Positions 45,516 through 55,732 of a stretch of DNA of 56,790 nucleotides are shown here, piece after piece. This DNA is from Chara braunii. Taxonomy: Eukaryota; Streptophyta; Charophyceae; Charales; Characeae. Every line of letters starts with the position of its first letter. Position 1 is the first letter of the stretch. Below the pieces are notes generated by a model. It worked only from the letters and a program-made list of their open reading frames with translations, was not told the origin of the DNA and did not search any database. The stretch is from positions 2,678,289 to 2,735,078 of the forward strand of contig BFEA01000066.1 of the NCBI GenBank assembly GCA_003427395.1, read 5' to 3'. A program made the position numbers and the translations under genes.

Positions 45516-46025
45516 ATGTTTAGCATATGGAAAATACTCTTGCTTCTTTTCCCGATGATGTTCATTGTGGGCGAAGGATCCTCCGATCCCAAGACTAGGA
45601 AACAGGCGGAAACAAAGAAACAAGAGTTACTGACTCTATGGAACCAGCTAATGAATGATTTGCTTTTATCCGGACCGGACGCCGAACGACACGTTCGTAA
45701 TCTGTTTGATTTGCAGACGGTAGAGAACCGTCTGAAGCAAGCAATTACGACCGCGAAAGTTGTGGCTATCGGGGGCGAAGTGTCTAAAATGATGGCCAAG
45801 TGTCGGCATGTGCTGGACCAGTTTGCTATCAAGCAGCTGGAAGAAGTCATGGAGTCGTCTAGGAAAGGGGAAATCAGACCAAAAGTGACCGAGGCTACGA
45901 TTGATGCGAACATCCAGCAATTAAACCACCGCTCCCCCCGACGTCGTAAAGTAGGGGGGACCGGTAGGGCGATTTTCAGAAAAGGCATCTGTACTAGTGG
46001 CAGCAGTAACTGCCACGACCTCTGA
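45516..46025 (+). CDS. Unknown protein with signal peptide, inside C2
   Basis: I do not recognise this gene. From the ATG at 45516 it codes for 169 residues; an upstream in-frame ATG at 45465 would add 17. I prefer the second start because it gives a classic signal peptide: a charged start (MFSIWK), a hydrophobic run (ILLLLFPMMFIV) and a likely cleavage at GEGSS. The remainder is mostly helical and charged (KTRKQAETKKQELLTLWNQL, NRLKQAITTAKVV, LEEVMESSRKGEIRP), with a basic, serine-rich tail (HRSPRRRKVGG). No transmembrane segment follows. It is uninterrupted, while nearly every retroelement frame around it has stops. It lies 79 bp from the B2 5' LTR, within the C2 unit. An A-rich stretch follows at about 46082-46131, which might be a worn poly(A) tail of a retrocopy. 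It could be a captured host gene, a retrocopy or chance. Confidence 0.45.
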   Translation: MFSIWKILLLLFPMMFIVGEGSSDPKTRKQAETKKQELLTLWNQLMNDLLLSGPDAERHVRNLFDLQTVENRLKQAITTAKVVAIGGEVSKMMAKCRHVLDQFAIKQLEEVMESSRKGEIRPKVTEATIDANIQQLNHRSPRRRKVGGTGRAIFRKGICTSGSSNCHDL

Positions 46026-46861
46026 AGGGGTCTGAAGCCTGCCCCGACCTGCAAGGGCTCTGTGCCTCTATACCCTGCATAGAGACAAAAGCGCGAAAAA
46101 AACAAATACACGAAAATAAAAAATAAAAAACTATGGGCCCCGATGGCGTTGAGGTATCACAAAGAGAAGCCTTGGGTGAAACCCGCCTTTTTGGAAAGCA
46201 CAACAAATATGGCTGTGCACGTTCCCTTTTTCAGGGGAAGATTCATTCTCATTTTGCACATATGGTGATCAGTGCAGCAAGGGCCGTATGTTCACAGCTG
46301 CCTCGTCTCACAACCCGCCCGCGCTCCAGTACTCACCAGCAGTGGAAATTGATGATGAATCTTTCGCACAAGAATGGAAAGATACACATCCATATTTGTC
46401 CCTTTTGTGCCCGTCTCTTTTCTTTTTATATTTTTTGTTTTTTTGTGCCCATTTTGCAAACTACCTCCACTTGCACAAAAAAACAAAAAGAAGGGGAACA
46501 GGACGAGCTCCTCTTCGCATCTACTTCCTTTCAAAGACGAAACCCTTGCCTCCGTGGATATGCTTTGTCCTACGGTGAGATAAAGTTCAACCCGCTCTGC
46601 CCTCCAACGCCGGAATAGGACAACTTCCATCCAACTCCAGGTGAGTGCATCTTCCCATAAATACAGGGAGATTCATTCCCTTGAGTTGCCCACTGTTTTT
46701 CCTGCATGCCCGCAAGCAAGTGACAGAAGGCACGTTTTTCATGGGCACCTGTACGGCACGTTTCTAGGGGAGAGTCAACATTTCCGGCCCCAGCCAATGT
46801 AAGAGCAGTTCTTTTCTTTCNCCTTTTTTTTTTTTTTTTGGGACTACGGGTCGTCGACCTC
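46026..46861. other. Non-coding part of the C2 interior
   Basis: No gene seen. It contains an A-rich tract, sequence related to the repeat of 26.1-26.4 kb (near 46230-46290), a T run and an ambiguous base at 46821. Confidence 0.5.
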
Positions 46862-48302
46862 CCTCAAAACCCGACCCTAACTACCCGGAAAGCAGACTTT
46901 TGGCCATCGGGGGGAGTGGTGGTTTAATAGAGGCGCTGGTTGTAGAAGAAAGGAAGAAAGAAGAACTAGCTCGGAAACACGAACAGGAACTCAGACGATA
47001 ACAAAAGGTAAAGGAAATCGGACAGGTAATAGGAACAGAAGATAAGGAACAGACGGACATAACACAAACATTGTATCACATCATGACTTACCTTACCTTC
47101 TTGGAAGAAAAAATCGAGAGACAACAAAATCAGTTAGACGAGATTGCTGTAGGATTACGAACTGTCACAAATATTGTGAAAGGGAGGAATCCGGTAGAAG
47201 GTAAGGAAGATAAGAAAGAAGAGAAGAAATTGATGAGTGACGCAATGAAGTCCGTTGTTCCTAAAGATCAGAAGTCGTCTAATGGAGGACCTCCGAGTCC
47301 GCCATCTTCACCACCAAGCTCTCCTCCTCCCTCTCCACCACCAAAGTCTCTTGATTCTCAAAAGTTGCCAGTCAAGGTAAGTGCGGATCCGGAAAACCGA
47401 AAAAGAAAGAAAAGGTAAAGATGAAACTGCCTTTCACGTTCTGCAACAAAAAAAATGAAAATTTATTGTTGTGGATTGCTGAAATTCAGACGTACTGTAG
47501 TACGGCCCCTGTTGAACCCGAGTCCCAGGTTGCTTTCTCTACCTCTTGTCTTGGGGGAGAAGCTAAGGAATGGGTATTGGCCGAAGCCAACGCAGCGGGG
47601 TTCGATGACATTGGGGAGTGGTCTGCAACCTTGACTCTAAAGCAGTTCCTTGGCAAGATCAAGGAACGCTTCCTGGATAAGACAACGGCCGACCAGGCTT
47701 TTGACCAGCTCACTACCATTGGTCAAAAACATTGGACCTCGGTAGAAGCTTTGTCTCGGGAAGTTAACCGGTTGCTGCAGGTTCTTGGATTGAACCTGCA
47801 AGACAACCAAGTCTTATACATATATTCTTGTGCTCTGTGTGCGTGGACAACTTGTGGCAGAGTCTAAGTCAAGCAAGTACAATTATAGGCAGTTTCGTGA
47901 TCTGGCTCTCCAACGAGAGCAAATGACCTCGCAAGTTAAGAAACTCGTATGCATCTGTTGTCAAGTTTGGTGGTGGTGCAGGTGCAGGAAAGCGGATAGC
48001 GCCAGGACCACACCCTCGTCGTCTTTGATGACGATACTGTGGAGAAGTGGCCATTTGAGGCCGAGGGTGTGGCGAGCAGCAGTGATTCCGGGAAGGGGGA
48101 AGTCACTGCTGTCGTGGTCAACAAGGGAGGACCACGACCGCCAGTAAAGAAGAAGAAGCCACGCTCGTTCCCAAAGCATCTCGGGATTGCGGTCGGGAAG
48201 CCATGGGAAAAGATGGGAATGTCACAAGAAACGTAGCAGGAAAGAATGGATAATGCACAGTGTCTGAAGTGTGGTACCCCAGGGCATGTGATTGCATGGT
48301 GC
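46862..48302 (+). pseudogene. C2 gag
   Basis: The N-terminal part reads RLLAIGGSGGLIEALVVEER and a charged coiled-coil-like region up to a TAA near 46999, resumes with QKVKEIGQVIGT, LTFLEEKIERQQNQLDE, and continues to 47418 with a serine-proline-rich stretch (PPSPPSSPPSSPPPSPPPKS). The capsid core (47421-47867) has KLPFTFCNKKNENLLLWIAE, CLGGEAKEWVLAEANAAGFD and FLDKTTADQAFDQLTTIGQK, then a frameshift near 47840. The knuckle CLKCGTPGHVIAWC is at 48261-48302. Its N-terminal part shows what C1 has lost. Confidence 0.85.
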
Positions 48303-48320
48303 CCACTTATCCGTTGTCGG

Positions 48321-48348
48321 GGCAAATACCCTGACAAGGGTATTTGCC
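48321..48348. repeat. Perfect 12-bp inverted repeat
   Basis: GGCAAATACCCT, loop GACA, AGGGTATTTGCC. It lies directly after the C2 zinc knuckle where C1 has the end of gag (NPKGSS), so it came with a replaced segment (48312-48560) that is not in C1. Confidence 0.85.
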
Positions 48349-48559
48349 GGGGGTTTTCAACGTCGCACGTTGTGTGACTCTTTCGTTGAATTGAAGGACT
48401 TGATGAGACGACGGTTGCCAAAAGTTTATTCAGACCTGACCTATGACTGACAGACTAAAAGTTTTCGGACATTAGTCCGAGCACGTGTGGTGTCCAGGAG
48501 TAGCGGATGTAAATGGTAGTGTTTCGATTTTGTTGAAGCCGCTAGAAAATGCGAACATA

Positions 48560-49884
48560 AGAACGATAAACTAGACCTACTACTCGTGGATGTAGAGATT
48601 GCACATACGCGTGTAGGTGCACTGTTGGACTCACGATCAACGCGATTCTACATATCTGAGAAGGCAATTCGCAAGTTGCATCTCAGAATGAAGGTAAAAG
48701 ATTTGTCTCGACCTATCACGTTCTTTCTCGCCGACAGACACACGATCACTATCTCGCAATGTGTTGATCGTGTCAAATGTCGATTTCGCACCAAGGAAGG
48801 GAAGAAGATTCTTCACAAGGTATCCTTCCTTGTAGAAAAGAATTTACCCTTTGACTTGATTCTAGGAATGGAATGGCACGAGGAAGCCAACCCAAAAATC
48901 AAGTTCAAGGAAAAGGTAGTGCTACTGCGAGATGCACACTCTGAATTGAAACCTATCAAACCGTACCATAAGTCTGGCTCTGACTCTAGTCTGTCTTTCT
49001 GTTGTATGAGTTATCCAGCATTTCGATTGATGGTTTCAAAGAAAAGGTTGGAACATGAAGTAATGATGGTCTTAGTAAAGAAAGTTGGTGAGGCTTTTAC
49101 TTTTTATCCTCCTTCGATTGAAAAACTCTTAAACGAGTATAAAGAACTACTAACTGAACTAACAGGAATAACTGAGCGTGCAATTAAGCACACCATTGAA
49201 ATTATTCCTGGTAGTAAGATTCCCAAATGCCTTATCTATCGAATGTCTGCTAGGGAACTTGAGGAATTAAGAAAGCAACTGCAAGACTTAACAAAAAAAG
49301 GATGGATTCGCCCTAGCTCCTCTCCTTATGGTGCTCCTGTCTTGTTTGTACCTAAGAAGGAAGGTGAGTTAAGTCTCTGTATAGACTACAGAGGGTTGAA
49401 TGCCGTCACTGTTAAGAATGTTGAACCACTTCCTCGCATTGACGACTTACTTGACCAAATACAGGGATACATGTACTTTAGCAAGATCAACTTGAAATCC
49501 GGGTATCGCCAGATTGAGGTGGAACCCTCCGATCAGTATAACACCGCTTTCCGGACTAGGTATGGCCACTAGGAGTTCATGGTAATGCCTTTAGGATTAA
49601 CGAATGCCTCTGCCACTTTTCAAAGGTCAATGAATGACTTGTTTCGTCAATGGTTGGATAAGTTCGTCATTGTCTATCTCAATTATATTCTACTGTATAG
49701 TAAAACACTAGAGGATCATGAGAAGCACCTTCGTCTGGTGCTAGGGAAGTTGCGTGAGGGCAAGTTTAAGATCAACTCAAAGAAGTCTGAGTTTGCTAAG
49801 TCCGAAGTGTTATACCTAGGACACATAGTAAACGAAGAAGGTCTAAGGCCGGAAGAGAAAAAAATATCAGCAATTAGAGATTGA
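48560..49884 (+). pseudogene. C2 protease and reverse transcriptase
   Basis: The protease active-site region reads [14 protein letters not shown]: the glycine of D-S-G is arginine. [14 protein letters not shown] follows. The reverse transcriptase has [31 protein letters not shown] (aspartate changed to asparagine) and, after a TAG at 49570, MPLGLTNASATF. The catalytic YLDD reads YLNY, so two of its residues are gone. A TGA at 49882, where C1 has tryptophan, ends the stretch. Clearly dead enzymes. Confidence 0.9.
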
Positions 49885-50618
49885 CCACAACCTAAGTCTA
49901 TTACTGAACTGCGATCTTTCCTTGGTCTAGCTAGTTATTATAGGAAGTTGCCAGAAACTTCTCACTGATTGCTGCACCAATGCAAAGATTGTTAAAGAAA
50001 GAAACTATCTGGCTGTGGGATAAGGATCATGAGTTCTCCTTTCGAAAATTGAAGTATGCACTGACTCACTACCCTGTCCTTGAGATTGCTGACCCGTTTT
50101 TGCCTTTCATTGTCACCACTAACGCAAGTCAGTATGGGATTGGCATTGTTCTCCAGCAAGATGACAACAAGGGCTATAGGCCCATATAATTTATGTCTAA
50201 ACGATTGTCGTCTGTCAAATTCGCCAACTCCACGTATGAAAGAGAACTCTGTGCCTTAGTCTGTGCGTTGGACACATGGAGGCACTTTACTGTGTACTCA
50301 GACCACTCAACCCTAAAGTGCATAAAAACACAGTCTAGACTCTCTGACAAGTTGGTAAGATGGTTTGCATTCGTTGACACCTTTGACTTTGAACTCAAGA
50401 CTATCAAAGGTAAATCTAATGTGGTTGCAAATGCTTTGTCCCGACGCAGTGATTTCTTTGGTGCAATTGTCTCTTACTTGGATGTTGGGAATGACCTGAA
50501 AGACGAGATTCGCCAAGGATATGCTACTGATCCTATCTGGAAACAAATCATGGATATTCTTGTACGAGATCCGTCCCAACTACCCAACTATAGACTGACT
50601 GATGGGTTGTTATTTTGA
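49885..50618 (+). pseudogene. C2 RNase H
   Basis: After a frameshift near 49948 the frame resumes at 49980 with TTNASQYGIGIVLQQ (the catalytic aspartate of TTDAS is asparagine). A TAA at 50187 follows, and 50193-50618 has YERELCALVCAL, a five-residue loss before FTVYSDHSTLK and NALSRRSDFFGA. Ends at a stop at 50616. Confidence 0.85.
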
Positions 50619-51898
50619 TTGACCGAACAAAGATTGTGTATTCCTCATAAGGAAGAGATTAAGAGTCTGTTAATTGGGGAATGTCACGATTCTGAGGGTC
50701 ATTTTGGTTTCAAGAAAACATATATTGAAGTCAGAGAACGTTTCGAATGGAAGGGACTTAAAGAAGATGTACTAACATATGTTCGTACCTGTTTAGTGTG
50801 TCAGAGAAACAAGCCATCGCATGAGAATCCCCTTGGACTTCTTAAGCCATTACCTATACCAAGCGAACCAGGTGAGTCTATCTCAATTGACTTCATGAGT
50901 CTGGTTAAAAGTCGCAATGGTAATAGTCAAGTGATGGTAATTGTGGATCGTTTCTCTAAATACGCTATGTTTGTTCCCTTACCAGCAGAAGCGTGTACTG
51001 AACTTGTCCTTCAGAAATTTCAGATGCGATGGGTCACTGAGTATGGGTTTCCTAAATCCATAGTGTCTGATCGAGATGTTAGGTTCACCAGTCTACCATG
51101 GCAAAAGTTGATGGAAGCTTATGGCACACTGCTGACCATGTCGTCAGGGAGGCATCCCGAAACGAATGGCCAGACTGAACAGATGAACCGTTTGTGCCAA
51201 CAACTTTTGCGTATGTATGTTAGACCCGATCAGATTGATTAGGACGAGAACTTACCCAAAATTGCTAGTGCATATAGCAACAGTGTCCACACTTCCACTG
51301 GACGAACCCCGAATGCACTTCACAAAAGGTGGAAACCTAAACGTCCCATTGATGTACTAAATCGGGACCTGTTCCTTAGGTTGCCCCAGGGACCCGAGAA
51401 TATGCAATACTGTTCGAGGAGGACATTCAGAAAGTTAAAGATAATCTAAGGAAAGCTCAACTACTGATGATTGAACAAGCCAACAAGCACCGTCGACTGT
51501 CTACATTCAAAGAGGGTGATCTGGTTTGGGTAAAATCTAAAGAGTTTTCATTAGAAGAAGATGTCCCAGAAATTGCTTCCCGTCTATTTTGGACCCTCGG
51601 AAGTTCTCAAAGTAATTGGGGATGCAGAGGGACCGTCTTATCGAATTGATATTCCCCCTCATCTCAAAACTTACCCTGTCTTTCACGCGTCCAGATTGTT
51701 ATCGTATGTAGAAGGAAATGAGTTTCCACACGAACCTTCTATGATTCCACCTGACATGGATGGCTGATATGAGGTAGACAAAATCATAGAGCATGGTTAC
51801 TTCTCTATGGGAGGACGTGGACGAGGGTTAGTAAACGAGAACTAATTGAAACTGCTCCTGATATTGTCGCTGCTTATGAACGAGGGTTAAAGTCTTAA
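50619..51898 (+). pseudogene. C2 integrase and chromodomain-like tail
   Basis: The zinc domain is complete (ECHDSEGHFGFKKT, CLVCQ). All catalytic acids are present: SIDFMSL, SDRDVRF and NGQTEQMN. A TAG at 51240 (tryptophan in C1) ends the core. The C-terminal part continues through frameshifts (51390, 51565) to VWVKSKEFSLEEDV and IPPHLKTYPVFHASRLL. A deletion near 51830 removes most of the chromodomain-like segment; the end (RELIETAPDIVAAYERGLKS) remains to 51898. Confidence 0.86.
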
Positions 51899-51924
51899 AT
51901 ATTTCTGCGGTGGAACTCGGAAAT

Positions 51925-51937
51925 GGGCCGGCAGGAA
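51925..51937 (+). other. C2 polypurine tract
   Basis: GGGCCGGCAGGAA directly before the 3' LTR. Confidence 0.7.
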
Positions 51938-52981
51938 TGCAATAACCCTGTTCAGAAGCAGCCTGGGGCCCAGAACTCAGCCCCAGGCAACGCAGACCTG
52001 AGTTGGTCTGCGCTGGGCTGTGTGACCAAGACACGCCCAGGCCTAAGTCTGTCACGTTTGGTTGTGTGACCGAACGCTGCACACAGGAAATTCAAGGGTC
52101 AAAGTCAACTGTAGAGTCAAAGGTACCGCACCCAGGCCCTTGGTTGGATACACTCACTTGTTGTGCGCAGGTACCGAGACAAGCATCCAGGCTGGAGGGA
52201 ATTCGGTTTCAGACCAATCTGGGCCCTAGTTTGCATCGAAATCTAGATGGCTGAGGGTGGTAGCATCCGGGGCCCAGACCCCGAGTCAACGCTACATAAG
52301 CGCTGACTTTCGTGGCTTTGACATTCATTTTGTCTTACGTCGATGCTGTCTTCACGCGTTGACGACGACTCTGGCTCGACGCTGCGAAGCTGGCTGAGCG
52401 CTGGCTTTGTGCTGGCATTGTGTCTACGGCGACGCGCTGCTGGTCCGACATGGTGGCTGGCTTGCACCTGTCTTCTTGGCATGCTGACGTGGCAGCTGCC
52501 ATGCGCTGTCGCTGACGTGGCTGCTGCCACGTGTACTACTGGTTGACGAGGCGAAGCTATGTGATTTGTGTTGCTGTTCTGATTATCGTCATTCAGGAGG
52601 AGATCAAGACTGTGGAGAGATCGTGGATACTTACCTGGTTGTCTTCATGTCGACATTGCTCCAGCATTCATGAGGGACTGATTAGACGTGCCACGTGGCA
52701 CATTGAGGTTACTTCAAATACTCGTTCAGATTATTGATTATTGAGGTGGTGATTGCGGAGGGAGCCCGAAGAAGGAGTGGGCATTGTTTCTATCTTCCCC
52801 ACTGGCATTGTTTCTATCTTCCCCACTAAGTCTTTCCTCCCTCTCATCTACCTCGTCTGTGTATGTCTTCTCTTCTCTTGGGTATCTGGGCACGAATACG
52901 ATTATTGATAATCATCAGCTGGTGGACACTCATTTGGACTTGCATTGTTGACAACTGTCTTCACGATCTGGGTTCATTGCA
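51938..52981 (+). mobile_element. C2 3' LTR
   Basis: 1044 bp, co-linear with 36118-37156. A 25-bp tandem duplication (GGCATTGTTTCTATCTTCCC CACT, 52780-52828) is present only here. It has GCTGACGTGGCAGC near 52484 and GTGCCACGTGGCAC at 52689-52702. Confidence 0.88.
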
Positions 52982-52985
52982 AAAC

Positions 52986-54540
52986 TCCAAACCCAATCCG
53001 TAAGTACCAACTAGGCCCTTCTGACACTTCTATCCACCTCTTCTTGGACTCACTCTCGTTACCTGTTCCCTTATTCCCCCCTCCTCACTTTTCCACCTAC
53101 TACGGTAGAACTTGCCTATGACACTCCCTCCTCGTTCTTCCGCCCTCTGCCTGTCTCCTGCGACCCACCAAAATCCCCCTATTCTAGTGTCCAGGATATG
53201 GTCTAGCACCTGTCTCTTATACACATCTAGATGTGTATAAGAGACAGGTCCAGGATATGGTCTAGCACATTTTGACACCCCCATCTTTGGCGTGTTTTTT
53301 TTTTTTTTTTTTTTTTGGGGGGGGGNGGGGGGNGGGNGGCTTAGCAAAATGCCTTCAAATTTTATAGGTATGTACCTCACATTATAAAGAACTCGAAAAA
53401 AAAAAATAAAAAAAAATGCCTCCAAATAATTTTTGGCGGGGCCTGAACCCCTTCCGGTTTTGACCCTGAACGGCATCATGAATGCCCGAACGTATGGAGG
53501 TCGGCCCGGGGGCCTCCGTACGTACGGGCTGGTAACCATTATCATTGTCTATATGCACAGGAATCTACTTTTAAAATTAAAAAGAAAAAAAGAAAAAAAA
53601 GCTCTCCAAATGGGGGTTGGGGGATCCCAAACTTGGAGGCTGTTGGTGCCAGCATTTGGGCCCGAATGAGCTGAACATGCAGGGGATGGTCAACACCTCA
53701 ACCCCTTCTCCCCCCTGAATGTTCGATCTGGTTACCTTGTTTATGGTCATAATTCGGGTGAGTACATAATGTACTGGTGCAAATATGTGTGCAAGTTCCA
53801 CTGGCTATGTACGTCTTTGTTGCATCGAGGAAGGATGTGACAGGCAGGAATGGTGCAACCACTGTCCTCCTGCGTACAAAATGAGCGGTTATTGCTGTAT
53901 CTAGACTGAACTTTGCCCAAAGAATATAGCTATAATGACTGTACGTTCTATTTAGGGGAAGAAGGTTGTGGGAATGGCGTGGGAATGGCGTACCTTGCAT
54001 CCATCAGATTCCAGAGCATACATACTGCACTGCTGATTGCTGTGAACCAATCATCCATCATAAGCCCAAGATCAGCGAAAAATGTGTCATAGCTACTGTA
54101 CGTCCTCGGAGGTGGAAAGTGAATGACACCTGGTATGTTATCCATGATGAATATATAGTGTACTGTGATTGAAAGCATAGGGCGGACAGCTCAGATGTAT
54201 GCAGGACCTTGTTATTTAAGATTGCGTTCGTCTTACATTTGAAAGAGCATATTTTTAGAAGTGGGTTGTGCATGATGATTATAATGGCAGGTCCTTGAGT
54301 ATCATAAGGAGGATGAGGAGGAGGTCAGGGGGAGGTGGAAAAGGAAGAGGAGGAGCAGGTTGGCGGTGATGATGACAGTGATGAAAGCCTGTATAAGGGC
54401 AAGGAGGAGGAGGAGGAGGATGAAAAGGGCGATGATGACGAGGGAGATGGTATAATGATGAGATGATAAGGACGGCGATGATGATTGCTGCTGCTGGTTG
54501 TGTCTGAACTGGATTGTTATATTTGCATACCGAAGGAGGA
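52986..54540. other. Non-coding region with artefacts, before the pyrimidine tract
   Basis: No assigned gene. It contains a sequencing adapter (53210-53247), T and G runs with three N (53296-53338), and a minus-strand open stretch at 53948-54178 (SYDTFFADLGLMMDDWFTAI, SSAVCMLWNLMDAR) that ends at a good splice donor (AAG/GTACGC). I cannot assign that stretch; it may be chance. Most of the region is presumably intron of the TWD40-2 gene. Confidence 0.45.
53210..53247. other. Residual Nextera mate-pair junction adapter (artefact)
   Basis: The complete 38-bp palindrome: CTGTCTCTTATACACATCT followed by its reverse complement. TCCAGGATATGGTCTAGCAC stands on both sides. Its translation gives the well-known artefact peptide SYTHLDVYKRQ. 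Confidence 0.98.
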
Positions 54541-54620
54541 GGGACTTCTTCTTCTTCTGATGAACCCTTAACTCTTCTTCTTCGTCGCCTTTGATGATTG
54601 CTGCTGGTGATTGTGTCTGA

Positions 54621-54621
<1 letters not shown>

Positions 54622-54651
<30 letters not shown>

Positions 54652-54656
54652 CTTCT

Positions 54657-54691
<35 letters not shown>

Positions 54692-55115
54692 TCCCTCTTC
54701 TTCTTCTTCTCCCTCTTCTTCTTCCTCCTCTTCCTCTCCTCCTCCTCCTCCTCCTCCTCTTCCTCTCCTCCTCCTCCTCCTCTTCCTCTCCCTCTCCTCC
54801 TCCTCCTCTTCCTCCTCCCTCTCCTTCCTCTTCCTCTTCCTCTTCCTCTTCCTCTTCCTCTTCCTCTTCCTCTTCCTCTCCTTCTCCTTCTTCTTCTTCT
54901 TCTTCTTCTTCCTCCCCCTCCTCCTCCTCCTTCTTCTTCCTCTTCCTCTTCTTCTTCTTCTTCTTCTTCTTCTTCTTCTTCTTCTTCTTCTTCTTCTTCC
55001 CCCTCTTCCCCCTCTTCCTCCTCCTTCTCCCTCTTCCTCCTTCTTCTTCTTCTTCTTCCTTCTTCTCCTTCTTCTTTCTTCCTCTTCTTCCTCCTCGTCT
55101 TCTTCTTCCTCTTCG

Positions 55116-55147
<32 letters not shown>

Positions 55148-55720
55148 CTCCTTTCTCCTTTCTTCTTCCTCTTCCTCTTCCCCTTCCTCTTCCTCTTCCT
55201 CTTCCTCTTCCCTCCTTCCTTCTCCTTCTCCCTATTCTTCTTCTTCTTCTTCTTCTTCTTCTTCTTCTTCTTCTTCTTCTTCCCTCGCTCCCTCTTCTTC
55301 TTCTTCTTCTTCCCTCGCTCCCTCTTCTTCTTCTTCTTCTTCCCTCGCTCCCTCTTCTTCTTCTTCTTCTTCCCTTGCTCCCTCTTCTTCTTCTTCTTCT
55401 TCTTCTTCTTCTTCTTCTTCTTCTTCTTCTTCCCTCGCTCCCTCTTCTTCTTCTTCTTNCTCCCTCTTCTTCTTCTTCTTTTCTTCTTCTTCTTCTTCTT
55501 CTTCTTCTTCTTTCTTCTTCTTCTTCTTCTTCTTCTTCTTCTTCTTCTTCTTCTTCTCTTGCTCCCTCTTCTTCTTCTTCTTCTTCTTCTTCTTCTTCTT
55601 CTTCTTCTTCTTCTTCTTCTTCTTCTTCTTCCCTCTTCTTCTTCTTCTTCTTCTTCTTCTTCTTCTTCTTCTTCTTCTTCTTCTTCTTCTTCTTCTTCTT
55701 CTTCCGTCGCGCCCTCTTCT
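54622..55720. repeat. CTT-rich pyrimidine tract
   Basis: Almost 1.1 kb of (CTT)n mixed with (CTC)n, (CCTCTT)n blocks (54825-54880, 55165-55212) and a 30-bp unit with TCCCTCGCTC (starting at 55281, 55311, 55341 and 55371). Scarcely any purines on the plus strand. It forms the 3' end of an intron. Both long ORFs in it, with runs of lysine, glutamate or phenylalanine, are repeat translations. Confidence 0.95.
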
Positions 55721-55732
55721 TTCTTCTTGCAG

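Larger units (their letters stand above)
36118..52981 (+). mobile_element. C2, nested Ty3/gypsy element with insertions
   Basis: The LTRs at 36118-37156 and 51938-52981 are near identical and flanked by AAAC on both sides (36114-36117 and 52982-52985), so everything between was carried by, or inserted into, one element. The primer site is at 37160 and the polypurine tract at 51925. The internal part, without B2, is 8.5 kb, about 3.4 kb longer than gag-pol needs. The extra DNA is a long leader, an organellar mosaic and an unknown ORF. Confidence 0.9.

Noticed and set aside
53030-53545. Minus-strand ORF of 171 codons
   Set aside because: It runs through the sequencing adapter (SYTHLDVYKRQ peptide) and the N-containing G run.
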